From a virus: 21,352 bases of DNA. Where the stretch lies: positions 1 through 21,352 of IMG/VR virus record IMGVR_UViG_3300043409_002659; one strand, written 5' to 3'. Within the stretch, counting starts at the first letter, position 1; each line of letters opens with the position of its first letter. The position numbers were made by a program, and so were the translations under genes. Under the pieces are notes generated by a model, which saw only the letters and a list, made by a program, of their open reading frames with translations, was not told where the DNA came from and searched no databases. Below, piece by piece: positions 8,717 to 15,425 of this stretch.

Positions 8717-9825
8717 ACTAGCTCTTGTAGATGTGGCCACAATTCAACGAACTTATATTTTTTTGCGTGATAGATGTTTTCCAAGTTTTCATGAAAAATT
8801 CTTATTTGGTCTTTTTGTATCTCTGAATCGTCCTTTAGTAAAGAGTTTTTTAACATTGACAAAGTATCTAAGTCTAAATTTTTTCCATTTCTTAACAGTA
8901 CCTTATTAATTTCTTCAATCGCCAAAATACGAAATTTCTTAGGTAAGTAATTGACATTGAGTTCTACAGGCCCTTCAATCTTTTGCCACCCCACTTCAAT
9001 ATTGTTTTTCTCAATAAAATCGTAGTATTCTTCAAGATTAAAAGCAGAATATACGCAGTAGAGAGGTCTGGCAACTATTTTTGAGTTTGGAAATTCTTTT
9101 TTAATAAGGGATAAATTATGAGAAAATTTATCCCATGATGCATTATGTCTCACATATTCAAATTTCTTACCTACAGTCTCAAAGCTGAGATGAAAGGTTA
9201 CATACTTAAAACATTTTAGCTTTTCGTAAATTGGGTTACCTTCTAACTGTGTACTTAAATTGGTTAGGAACAATATAGAACAATCAGAATTTAAATTCTC
9301 TAACAACTCAATATTCCTTTTTTGTAAAAAAGGTTCCCCGCCTAAACATAGCACGTGCCTTATTTCCTCTGCTTTATCTTTAATATATGACATAACTCCG
9401 TCATTATTTCTAGGAGGTGTTTGATATTCTTTTTTAATGGAAGCCCAAACCGAACTAAAGTATGGCATACAATAGTTGCAGGCTAAATTGCATGTATTAT
9501 CCCACCGAACGTCAAGCATGTCAGGGGTGTGATACAAGATATTATCCTTATAAAATGCATGATTTTTAAACTCTTCCTGTGTCCTGTGCCGTTGACTTTC
9601 AACCCCGCGGTCTTCTAGTTCCTTACACAGGCCACAATTTTTATGCCATTCCCCCTTTAAAATGGTATTTTTAATATCTAATAATTCATCACCTTTAAGA
9701 ATTTCTTCTATTGTGTTTTGTTGTAGATCGCCTAAATTGACCCGGCCCGCACAACACGTTTTGATTTTACTATCAGGACCTATAAAAATTTGCTTCCAGG
9801 GCTCTGCACAGAAATTATTGGTCAT
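8713..9825 (-). CDS. Radical SAM protein with N-terminal twitch-like cysteine module
   Basis: 370 aa, the shortest of the five. The N-terminal module has C6 (NNFCAEPW), C24-C25 (KTCCAG) and C64/C67 (NCGLCKEL). The radical SAM motif is C112-x3-C116-x2-C119 (DNTCNLACNYCMPY) and LGGEPFLQKRN is the SAM-binding motif. The pattern C-CC-CxxC followed by CxxxCxxC is shared with the gene at 3060-4292. The FCxxPW start is typical of SPASM/twitch segments in other radical SAM families. Start and stop form 4-nt overlaps with both neighbours. No precursor-peptide gene is visible beside it, so peptide modification is unproven. Confidence 0.88.
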   Translation of the reverse strand: MTNNFCAEPWKQIFIGPDSKIKTCCAGRVNLGDLQQNTIEEILKGDELLDIKNTILKGEWHKNCGLCKELEDRGVESQRHRTQEEFKNHAFYKDNILYHTPDMLDVRWDNTCNLACNYCMPYFSSVWASIKKEYQTPPRNNDGVMSYIKDKAEEIRHVLCLGGEPFLQKRNIELLENLNSDCSILFLTNLSTQLEGNPIYEKLKCFKYVTFHLSFETVGKKFEYVRHNASWDKFSHNLSLIKKEFPNSKIVARPLYCVYSAFNLEEYYDFIEKNNIEVGWQKIEGPVELNVNYLPKKFRILAIEEINKVLLRNGKNLDLDTLSMLKNSLLKDDSEIQKDQIRIFHENLENIYHAKKYKFVELWPHLQELV

Positions 9826-10796
9826 ATGGAAGGGAATTGGGTAGAATAATTTAAATAATTTAAATTACCAAACTTTAAAAAATTTGCAGTTCTAGCTTGT
9901 TTTTCTTTACTTAAAGAATTATTTTGTATAATCTCGTCTATTCCTGGCTCCTTAAATGCAATATACCTTTCTTCAAATTTTCCTGTGTGAAGTATATCTA
10001 GAAAAATTTTAGCGAATGCACATTGTGTTGCTTTAGACATATGATTTTTACAATCACTTCCATGCTTAGATGTGGGTTTGATATTGAAATAATTAATATA
10101 TTTGGCAGTTCCTTTCTCATTCCACTCTGTGGGTATTGCTTCATCAGAGATAATAATATTTTTATCCTTATCATCTAAAAATTGTATAGTTGAGATATCC
10201 CACAGTGCAATACTACCTAGTAAATTTGGTACGTTAAAGTTATAGGTATTATAAAAATGTTTGTAATGTTCCGAGAAAAATCTTTTCCGATTAAAACAAT
10301 AAATAAAAATTGTGTTCTGTTTACTGAACAACCTCTCAACCATATAATTATCTTGAATATGCACTATTTCTGAATTGAAAAGTCTTTCCATATACTTAAA
10401 TCCAATTTCTTTGTACATATTAAGATTTTCGTTAGACACCACCGCGTTATTTGTGCAAACTAATATTGATTGGTCTACGTTAATTCCAGCTACTATGAAC
10501 AAATCATCATTTATATAAATTCTGTCGCTACCTGTAATCAAAAAAATGTTTAAACAATTTTCATCATAGTACTTTGTAAAGAGTGATATTGTTCGTAAAT
10601 TAGGCGAACCAACATAACTGTAATTTAATACAGGTATACCCAACTCCTTGGCGATTAATCCGATCCATGTTTCTTCATCACTATAATGCCCATAGCTATC
10701 ACCAAAAATTTGTAACGCCTTAGGAGTTTTACCCTGAGAAACAAAATTGGTGACGTACATATCATGAATGTATTTTCTATACTCGGCGTTAGTCAT
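9822..10796 (-). CDS. SGNH-fold hydrolase-like protein
   Basis: 324 aa. Block I is LQIFGDSYGHYSD with S34. NYSYVGSPNLRTI (58-70) supplies the Gly/Asn block, and a C-terminal NHMSKATQCAFAKIF segment gives a candidate catalytic histidine. The catalytic Asp two residues before that His is not obvious, so activity is less certain than for the other two SGNH genes. There is no signal peptide. The ATG at 10796 is preceded by AGGA at good spacing and overlaps the upstream methyltransferase-like stop by 4 nt. The protein is Asn/Lys/Tyr-rich, reflecting the low GC of this region. Confidence 0.68.
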   Translation of the reverse strand: MTNAEYRKYIHDMYVTNFVSQGKTPKALQIFGDSYGHYSDEETWIGLIAKELGIPVLNYSYVGSPNLRTISLFTKYYDENCLNIFLITGSDRIYINDDLFIVAGINVDQSILVCTNNAVVSNENLNMYKEIGFKYMERLFNSEIVHIQDNYMVERLFSKQNTIFIYCFNRKRFFSEHYKHFYNTYNFNVPNLLGSIALWDISTIQFLDDKDKNIIISDEAIPTEWNEKGTAKYINYFNIKPTSKHGSDCKNHMSKATQCAFAKIFLDILHTGKFEERYIAFKEPGIDEIIQNNSLSKEKQARTANFLKFGNLNYLNYSTQFPSI

Positions 10797-11401
10797 TTAT
10801 ATCCTAAACTCATGTAACGTGTGAATTGTGTGCAATCCAATGACCCAGAAAATAAAGTATAGGAGAGAGGATTGTGGTTGGTGAATTCTTGCAACGTGGG
10901 GAAGCATCGGACATGTTCTATACAGGAAAAGTAATTATTGCCTTGTAGTATTACTGGGATATGTACAGGCACATTCACTAACCAGGAGTCAAATACTTCC
11001 TGTGATACATGTTCTGTAGAGGTATTTATTACTAAGGATGGCACGTAGTATGAAGAATATGTCTCCATGTCATCGCATACAAAGGTAATTCGACTATCAT
11101 CATTAGATAATTTCTTGCCCATCTCAATACACTGAGGATCTTTGTCAATGGAAATGACGTTGACATTTGGAAAATTATCAACAATCATCTGGGCTAATAT
11201 TCCATACCATCCTCCAAAAATATACACATTACCTGGTGGAAACCAACACCCCCAGCCATAGGTGTGCAGGATATTGACAAGCCATGCCTTACTATTCAAT
11301 TGACTTGCCCAAAAATTTTCTAAAATGCGGTAATTATCAGGATTTTCTCGGATAACATTCATCCAATCTATTACCCGATGGTGTGAAATCACATTTCTCA
11401 T
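10793..11401 (-). CDS. Class I SAM-dependent methyltransferase-like protein
   Basis: 202 aa. VYIFGGWYGILAQ (59-71) fits motif I of a Rossmann methyltransferase and VISIDKDP (82-89) provides the acidic residue (D86) that binds the SAM ribose. ITFVCDDMETYS and LVINTSTEHV (123-132) fit the following strands. The first Gly-rich loop is reduced compared with the usual GxGxG, so SAM binding is inferred, not proven. It ends in an ATGA overlap with the SGNH gene and follows a 38-aa gene, making it the first sizeable gene of the AT-rich cassette. The methyl acceptor is unknown. Confidence 0.66.
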   Translation of the reverse strand: MRNVISHHRVIDWMNVIRENPDNYRILENFWASQLNSKAWLVNILHTYGWGCWFPPGNVYIFGGWYGILAQMIVDNFPNVNVISIDKDPQCIEMGKKLSNDDSRITFVCDDMETYSSYYVPSLVINTSTEHVSQEVFDSWLVNVPVHIPVILQGNNYFSCIEHVRCFPTLQEFTNHNPLSYTLFSGSLDCTQFTRYMSLGYK

Positions 11402-11404
11402 ACA

Positions 11405-11521
11405 TCAGCGATAAATGAAAGGATCTCTTTTCTTCATTTCCTGTAATCTACGCTTAAATTTATAATTTTCTAATCTTGCAAGAAGCCAATCGACTATTTT
11501 ATCTAAAATTTTCAGTGTCAT
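11405..11521 (-). CDS. 38-aa basic protein of unknown function
   Basis: This short gene fills what would otherwise be the gap between GuaC and the methyltransferase-like gene. The product begins MTLKILDKIVDWLLARLEN, an amphipathic helix, and ends in a basic tail RRLQEMKKRDPFIYR. The ATG at 11521 overlaps the GuaC stop in an ATGA, and GGAG lies about 11 nt upstream. The clean protein-like composition and the coupling make it a likely real gene. I recall similar small proteins ending in a DPFIY-like motif from marine phages, but only loosely. No function is assignable. Confidence 0.6.
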   Translation of the reverse strand: MTLKILDKIVDWLLARLENYKFKRRLQEMKKRDPFIYR

Positions 11522-12534
11522 ACTGTGTATTGCTCCAAAGAACGGTTAAGTTGGGTGTTAACTTGAATGAATTGTGCCTTTTCAGACATTTCTGAGATAT
11601 TTATAGCGCCTATATAGGCACAGGTTGAACGAATTCCCCCCAAAATGTCGGAAATGGTGTGTTCCACCAGCCCTTTATACGGGATTTGCACCACGCGCCC
11701 CTCGGAAGCCCGATAATTCTTCACTTGATTGTGTTTTTGTTGGGCAGCATGACTACTCATCCCATAAAAAATCACTTTTCCATCCCGAATTTCTTGTTCC
11801 GACTCGTCATGCCCCGCAAACATGCTACCAGCCATCACCATTTGGGATCCAGCTGCGAATGCTTTCGAAAAATCGCCGGGATTCACACATCCCCCATCAC
11901 TTTGCACACCACCGCCCGACTCCGCCGCAGCAGGAACACACTCCATCAACGCGGAAAACAAGGGATATCCAACCCCCGCCATGCGGCGTGTCGTACACAC
12001 CGCCCCTGTTCCAATACCAATACGAGCTAAATCAGCGCCTGATTCAATTACTCGGCGTGTTGCTTCAGGTGTTGTGACAGTTCCTGCCATGATGAAGGCA
12101 TCGGGTATGTTAAATCGTACTTTCGTGATGAAATCATAGAAAGGATTCATGTATCCGTTTGCCACATCAATGACAATTTTCGGGGTGAACTTTGATACGC
12201 GGTCTTTCCAAACTTTTACAATACTCATGGCTTTCTGTAATTCTTCTTCATTCATGCCAATGGTGATGAAAGCATGGCTGACATCTTTTTGTTCCAGCCA
12301 ATCTCTCAACACATGATGCTTGGTGATGGCAGTAAACATACCAAACTTTTTTAATGAATGATGCATACTAAATGTCCCAACACCATCCATGTTGGCGGCA
12401 ATGATGGGAACACCCGTGATCTGGGCGCCGTGACATCCTTGCAATGTTGTTGTCAAATCAACTTGACTGCGTGAAGTGATGTCAGAAAATTGTGGCACAA
12501 TCAACACATCATCAAAATCCAATTTTGTCATCAT
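11518..12534 (-). CDS. guaC: GMP reductase (GuaC)
   Basis: 338 aa, close to the usual ~345 for GuaC and without the CBS domains of most IMP dehydrogenases. The enzyme reduces GMP to IMP and ammonia with NADPH. The N-terminus KLDFDDVLIVPQ and the catalytic loop GIGTGAVCTTRRMAGVGYP with C180 are clear. SDGGCVNPGD (212-221), FYGMSS (256-261) and YRASEG (274-279) follow, and the last two distinguish GMP reductase from IMP dehydrogenase. ILGGIRSTCAYIGA closes the barrel. The ATG overlaps the dsbA-like stop by 4 nt and AAGG lies just upstream. With the PurA gene at 17036-18058 it would give GMP to IMP to adenylosuccinate, a G-to-A route useful to an AT-rich phage. Whether it also takes dGMP is unknown. 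Confidence 0.93.
   Translation of the reverse strand: MMTKLDFDDVLIVPQFSDITSRSQVDLTTTLQGCHGAQITGVPIIAANMDGVGTFSMHHSLKKFGMFTAITKHHVLRDWLEQKDVSHAFITIGMNEEELQKAMSIVKVWKDRVSKFTPKIVIDVANGYMNPFYDFITKVRFNIPDAFIMAGTVTTPEATRRVIESGADLARIGIGTGAVCTTRRMAGVGYPLFSALMECVPAAAESGGGVQSDGGCVNPGDFSKAFAAGSQMVMAGSMFAGHDESEQEIRDGKVIFYGMSSHAAQQKHNQVKNYRASEGRVVQIPYKGLVEHTISDILGGIRSTCAYIGAINISEMSEKAQFIQVNTQLNRSLEQYTV
11598..11605 (-). promoter_or_regulatory. Possible T4-type late promoter box TATAAATA
   Basis: The exact T4 late promoter octamer TATAAATA occurs on the minus strand within the 3' end of guaC, about 77 nt before the 38-aa gene that opens the AT-rich cassette. An octamer of this composition is expected by chance about once or more in such a window, so this is only suggestive. 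Its location at the cassette boundary is the reason for listing it. Confidence 0.22.
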
Positions 12535-12791
12535 GATGCCTTTTTCGTCACCGTTTCATATAATGTTTCAAAGTCTTTGTGCATTTCAACTTCTTCGCTG
12601 AAATTACCCTTGTGATATGTGCGGGCAAGTTTATTCAGGACCTTTCTGTTCAATTGTAGATCATCGCAAATATCCTTCTTAATCGTCTTTAGCAAATCAC
12701 GCTCTGCATCCATTCGTGACATGCCTGCAGAAATGTCCTTCAAGGCGTCAAGAAGTTTAAGTTTATCCTCGGGGGATGTAGGAAGTGTCAT
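12531..12791 (-). CDS. dsbA: DsbA-like phage double-stranded DNA-binding protein
   Basis: 86 aa from the ATG at 12791. A GGAG site 8 nt upstream supports this start; the longer GTG form from 12821 would contain that site within its coding region. The helical, charged sequence with LLKTIKKDICDDLQLNRKVL and KLARTYHKGNF closely resembles the T4 DsbA family (89 aa in T4), which binds double-stranded DNA at late promoters and aids late transcription. The key LARTYHKxNF-like segment (about 56-65) is intact. It overlaps the endolysin gene by 29 nt and guaC by 4 nt. It is the best single marker in this window for a T4-like phage. Confidence 0.8.
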   Translation of the reverse strand: MTLPTSPEDKLKLLDALKDISAGMSRMDAERDLLKTIKKDICDDLQLNRKVLNKLARTYHKGNFSEEVEMHKDFETLYETVTKKAS

Positions 12792-13323
12792 TGTATATTC
12801 TCCATAATTCAAAATGTTCACCTGGGTCTGATTTTCTCCCGTTCGGGAATGCTATATCCTGATGACCCAGAATAGGTTTTGTTTTGCTATCAGGATACTT
12901 AATATTAATGTATTCAACTACTTTTTGCAAGCTCGCATATTGTGCATCGGTGTACTGTAACTTGTCTTTGCCTTGAAGGCATACACCAATACTAAATGCA
13001 TTCCATCCTGTAATGTCTTGCCATTTTGTTTTGCCCGCATGTTTTGCAACATATTTCAAATCCATGAATTGTGTAATGGTACCATCTCGGGCAATGAAAT
13101 AATGGTATGCCAATCGTCGCGCGCGCAAGACCAAACGAGTTGTGGCAGCATTTAAATTACCGCCATCATTATGCACCACAATGTAATTTTGTGTGGTGTC
13201 TCGTTTAACTTTACTCGACAAGAAATTCTTTTTTACTTGTAGAATCGGCGGGCGAGGTGTTTGTGCATTTGCAACATACGGGACAACAATGAGAGCAATT
13301 ATTACACTGATGCGTGTGAGCAT
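12763..13323 (-). CDS. N-acetylmuramoyl-L-alanine amidase endolysin with signal peptide
   Basis: 186 aa, Amidase_2/PGRP fold. The expected zinc ligands are H51 (YIVVHNDGG), H154 (LGHQDI) and D166 (GRKSDPG); HAGKTKW (95-101) and the YHYFIARDG block are also family features. It would cut the amide bond between muramic acid and the stem peptide to lyse the host. The N-terminus MLTRISVIIALIVVPYVANA is a Sec-type signal peptide with a likely AxA cleavage near residue 20-22, so export would not need a holin pore. GGAG 9 nt before the ATG at 13323 supports this start even though it overlaps the PspC-domain gene by 113 nt. Confidence 0.9.
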   Translation of the reverse strand: MLTRISVIIALIVVPYVANAQTPRPPILQVKKNFLSSKVKRDTTQNYIVVHNDGGNLNAATTRLVLRARRLAYHYFIARDGTITQFMDLKYVAKHAGKTKWQDITGWNAFSIGVCLQGKDKLQYTDAQYASLQKVVEYINIKYPDSKTKPILGHQDIAFPNGRKSDPGEHFELWRIYNDTSYIPRG

Positions 13324-13513
13324 GTTTCATTTCTCCTTTTTTTGGAAGAATGAACCACATGGCAAGATATAAGGTGATGATGGGCACAGGTGTAAACATT
13401 AAACAAAAAAATACGATACGAATGATTGAAACATCCCATTTAAACAATTCCGAGATGCCACTACACACGCCGCCAAGTTTCACATCTGTTTCACTCCGAT
13501 ACCATTTTTTCAT
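13211..13513 (-). CDS. PspC-domain membrane protein with cysteine-rich tail
   Basis: 100 aa. Residues 1-60 are a PspC domain: KKWYRSETDVKLGGVCSGIS, then FKWDVSIIRIVFF, then a hydrophobic span at about 29-56 ending in WFILPKKGE. Cellular PspC proteins sit in the inner membrane and take part in the phage-shock response to membrane stress. The tail (70-83) packs seven cysteines (C70, C73, C76, C77, C80, C81, C83) after a His-rich HAHTH stretch, suggesting metal binding. It follows uvdE with a 1-nt gap and an upstream GGAG. Its last 37 codons overlap the endolysin signal-peptide region in another frame. A role in membrane protection or lysis timing is inference. Confidence 0.82.
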   Translation of the reverse strand: MKKWYRSETDVKLGGVCSGISELFKWDVSIIRIVFFCLMFTPVPIITLYLAMWFILPKKGEMKHAHTHQCNNCSHCCPVCCKCTNTSPADSTSKKEFLVE

Positions 13514-13514
13514 A

Positions 13515-14411
13515 TTATCTCATCTCCTGATATTTTAACCATGCAAGTTCTTTCGCCTTTGTTTCAAGGTCGATATCTATATTTAGACGATAATCATCTA
13601 TACGATTGAGCGCATAATCGGAGTGTGCGCGCGGGTTACCGGACACCCCTTCATTTAGATTTTTACTTTCACTGTAATGAAACAAGGGAGTACAATCCCA
13701 TGTTGTGGATGCCAAGTGTGCTGCTTCATGGCTTGTCAACCCATCAGGATGAAACGTATGATGAAAATAATCAAACGTGATAGGTGTGTTGATTTTCATG
13801 TAAATATGATCAAACAATTGTTTCACGGAAAATGAATTTGCCTTGTCATCATTTTCCACCACCAATCTTTTTTTAGTATCATCTTTGAGCATTTGAAACC
13901 GATCAATGAATCGGTCAACCACTTCAAGAGTGAAATTCATACCCACATGAATGTTCAGCGGATAATAATGATTGGCAGGCAGCTGTAACATGGTCATTAC
14001 ATCATTGTGATGATTCAAATCATGAATGGATCGCCGTGCCACGTTGTCTTTTGTAGTTCCCAATTTCACAAAATGGTCAGGATGAAACGACACCCGTTGC
14101 CCACTATCTCGGATGATGTTCCCTGCTTTTTTGAATGCATCCAGAATTTCAACCATGTCAGGCAAATCATCAATTAGATATTCCGAGTTCCACGGAAACA
14201 AGTTACTACCAATACGAAATACGTGAACATTGTTTTCCACATTCCATTGTAGAATGGTAATCAAATCTTTCACATTTTGTAACGCGAGAGCAGATGTTCG
14301 AACCAAACCAGTATCTTGTTGGAATGAGGCTTGGCGCATCGTCCGACCAGTAGTAATTTTTTGCTTACCTAGTGTGACATTGATACAACAATAGCCTACC
14401 TGATGTGGCAT
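13515..14411 (-). CDS. uvsE: UV damage endonuclease UvdE (UvsE)
   Basis: 298 aa, typical UvdE length. The enzyme nicks DNA 5' to UV photoproducts and other lesions to start alternative excision repair. The TIM-barrel metal ligands are visible: H110/H113 (SFHPDHF), H155 (NIHVGM), E187 (VVENDD), D214 and H217 (FDYFHHTF), H245 and E248 (FHYSES). The N-terminal VGYCCINVTL and the MRQASF block are family features. The ATG at 14411 has a strong GAGG ribosome site 5 nt upstream. It is the first gene after a consensus promoter at 14439-14467, implying early transcription. This fits a phage of sunlit surface water. Confidence 0.93.
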   Translation of the reverse strand: MPHQVGYCCINVTLGKQKITTGRTMRQASFQQDTGLVRTSALALQNVKDLITILQWNVENNVHVFRIGSNLFPWNSEYLIDDLPDMVEILDAFKKAGNIIRDSGQRVSFHPDHFVKLGTTKDNVARRSIHDLNHHNDVMTMLQLPANHYYPLNIHVGMNFTLEVVDRFIDRFQMLKDDTKKRLVVENDDKANSFSVKQLFDHIYMKINTPITFDYFHHTFHPDGLTSHEAAHLASTTWDCTPLFHYSESKNLNEGVSGNPRAHSDYALNRIDDYRLNIDIDLETKAKELAWLKYQEMR

Positions 14412-14438
14412 AACACCTCACGTTTAGAGTCATACTGT

Positions 14439-14467
14439 AATATAACACCCTATTATGTAGTTGTCAA
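14439..14467 (-). promoter_or_regulatory. Sigma70-type promoter (TTGACA-N17-TATATT) upstream of uvsE
   Basis: On the minus strand TTGACA (14467-14462) is separated by exactly 17 nt from TATATT (14444-14439). The -35 box lies in the last codons of the QueC-like gene. A start site about 7 nt after the -10 would leave a leader of roughly 20 nt before the uvsE ATG, with its GAGG site. It is identical in boxes and spacing to the promoters at 8111-8139 and 18639-18667. Confidence 0.8.
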
Positions 14468-15025
14468 GTCTTCCATTTCGCATTGTTTGAATGCCCACGC
14501 CCGTTCCCTACATTGCCAACAAACAGTACACCTGCCAATTGCTTGTTCAGTACATGTATGTGTGAGTGATAGTAAATCCAGTAGATTATGCGTCAAATAT
14601 AGTTGAACAATATCTATTTTAGTTAAATGAAATAGTGGATATTTAACCGTATGGTGGGGATGTTTCACTCTAATAGGTCCTCCTGGCAATTCATTTTCAG
14701 GATAGATGTTATCTCCAACATAAAAAACATCAGCTAAATTGTGTCGAATAACACGGGTTAATGCATCTCCTATAATTCTATCATGGGGCAAATTTGGATT
14801 TCCGATAATAATAGGATCATTTATAGATATGTGCAATCTGTTGGAAATCCAGTTTACTATAGGTTGGACATACAAGGAAGCTCCATCATGCTTGGCAACT
14901 GTAAAAGGTTGAATACATGATGCAGCTTCTTTTGTTACAAGATATAACATTAATGCACTGTCCATTCCGCCTGACAATAGAACTCCTATTTTTCTATTAG
15001 ACGGATGTACAAAATTCATTGACAT
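14453..15025 (-). CDS. QueC-like PP-loop ATPase (7-cyano-7-deazaguanine synthase family)
   Basis: 190 aa, somewhat shorter than cellular QueC (about 220-230). The PP-loop GVLLSGGMDSALML has S18-GGMDS-23. The C-terminal cysteine cluster C158, C166, C169, C172 (CTEQAIGRCTVCWQCRERAWAF region) matches the zinc site of QueC. QueC turns 7-carboxy-7-deazaguanine into the nitrile preQ0 with ATP and ammonia, for tRNA queuosine or deazaguanine DNA. No FolE, QueD, QueE, QueF or DpdA/transglycosylase gene is visible here, so either the partners lie elsewhere or the enzyme acts on another carboxylate. The start is an ATG next to the stop of the 38-aa basic gene (TAATG), with no clear ribosome site. Confidence 0.75.
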   Translation of the reverse strand: MSMNFVHPSNRKIGVLLSGGMDSALMLYLVTKEAASCIQPFTVAKHDGASLYVQPIVNWISNRLHISINDPIIIGNPNLPHDRIIGDALTRVIRHNLADVFYVGDNIYPENELPGGPIRVKHPHHTVKYPLFHLTKIDIVQLYLTHNLLDLLSLTHTCTEQAIGRCTVCWQCRERAWAFKQCEMEDLTTT

Positions 15026-15141
15026 TATTTTTTTGTCTTTTTAGGTTTTCGAAGATGAGGTTTCACGCGAACTTTTTTCACAGTGCCTGTTTTTTTATTC
15101 TTCACCTTACGCCAAACTTCAGCAATATATTTATTAGCCAT
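15025..15141 (-). CDS. 38-aa lysine-rich protein of unknown function
   Basis: The product starts MANKYIAEVWRKVKNK and ends RKPKKTKK, with about one third Lys/Arg, which suggests nucleic-acid or ribosome binding. It fills the space between the QueC-like gene and the 43-aa gene. Its stop shares a base with the next ATG (TAATG), so the two are likely co-translated. The ribosome site is weak (AAGA). It has no resemblance to a protein I can name. The operon fit and lack of any other use of this stretch support it as a real gene. Confidence 0.5.
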   Translation of the reverse strand: MANKYIAEVWRKVKNKKTGTVKKVRVKPHLRKPKKTKK

Positions 15142-15154
15142 TATATTTTCTTAA

Positions 15155-15286
15155 TTATAGTAAAGAAAAATCCTGACGGCGTGCTTGTTCCTTTAATGCG
15201 TCAACATGACTTTTGCCCAATTCTATTGCCATCTTCATCACCTCTGGGATGTTCTCCGGAGTGAGTTTTATTTCGTTCGGGTGCAT
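15155..15286 (-). CDS. 43-aa protein overlapping the 74-aa gene upstream
   Basis: The product starts MHPNEIKLTPENIPEVMKMA, goes on to IELGKSHVDALKEQARRQDF, and looks like a soluble two-helix protein. The ATG at 15286 has a strong GGAGAG ribosome site 5 nt upstream, better than most genes here. Its first 86 nt overlap the 3' end of the 74-aa gene in a different frame. The next gene begins 13 nt after its stop. The quality of the ribosome site is the main reason to accept it; no function is recognised. Confidence 0.55.
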   Translation of the reverse strand: MHPNEIKLTPENIPEVMKMAIELGKSHVDALKEQARRQDFSLL

Positions 15287-15425
15287 TATAACTCTCCATG
15301 TTAGGTAGTCCACTATAGTTACAAATTTGTTCTGGAATTTCCTGCTTAAATATCATATCCCAATTACTTTCAAATCTATCTCTGTTTACACTTAATGGTC
15401 TAGGGGTGTCTCCTTTTCCATTCAT
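15201..15425 (-). CDS. Small phage protein starting MNGKGDTPRP
   Basis: 74 aa. The N-terminal half (KGDTPRPLSVNRDRFESNW and DMIF) matches a small protein family I recognise from many phages, with a conserved KGDxPRP start and an NWDxIF segment. No function is known to me. The C-terminal 28 residues share DNA with the 43-aa gene and look less protein-like (hydrophilic, Gly/Asp/Arg-rich). The ATG at 15425 overlaps the upstream sulfotransferase-like stop by 4 nt and has GGAG 7 nt before it. The overlap means one strand segment is read in two frames. Confidence 0.72.
   Translation of the reverse strand: MNGKGDTPRPLSVNRDRFESNWDMIFKQEIPEQICNYSGLPNMESYNAPERNKTHSGEHPRGDEDGNRIGQKSC

Noticed and set aside
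8717-8740. Longer start (GTG at 8740) for the sulfotransferase-like gene
   Set aside because: The ATG at 8716 gives the usual ATGA overlap and keeps all motifs; the added residues look like read-through of the upstream gene.
834-11401. RiPP (modified peptide) gene cluster
   Set aside because: There is no precursor peptide, leader-binding domain, protease or exporter in the tightly packed region, so peptide modification is left only as one possibility.
11625-12139. Three overlapping plus-strand open frames opposite guaC (up to 150 aa)
   Set aside because: They are antisense shadows of the strongly conserved GuaC gene; the products are Pro/His-rich with no motif and no ribosome site, and no other plus-strand gene exists in the window.
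12792-12821. Longer GTG start at 12821 for the DsbA-like gene
   Set aside because: The ribosome site GGAG for the ATG at 12791 lies inside the added segment, and the shorter protein matches the family length.
15040-15090. Possible rho-independent terminator near the T-rich run at 15.08 kb
   Set aside because: The T-run is on the plus strand, opposite to all genes, no stable stem precedes it, and the stretch codes for the 38-aa lysine-rich protein.
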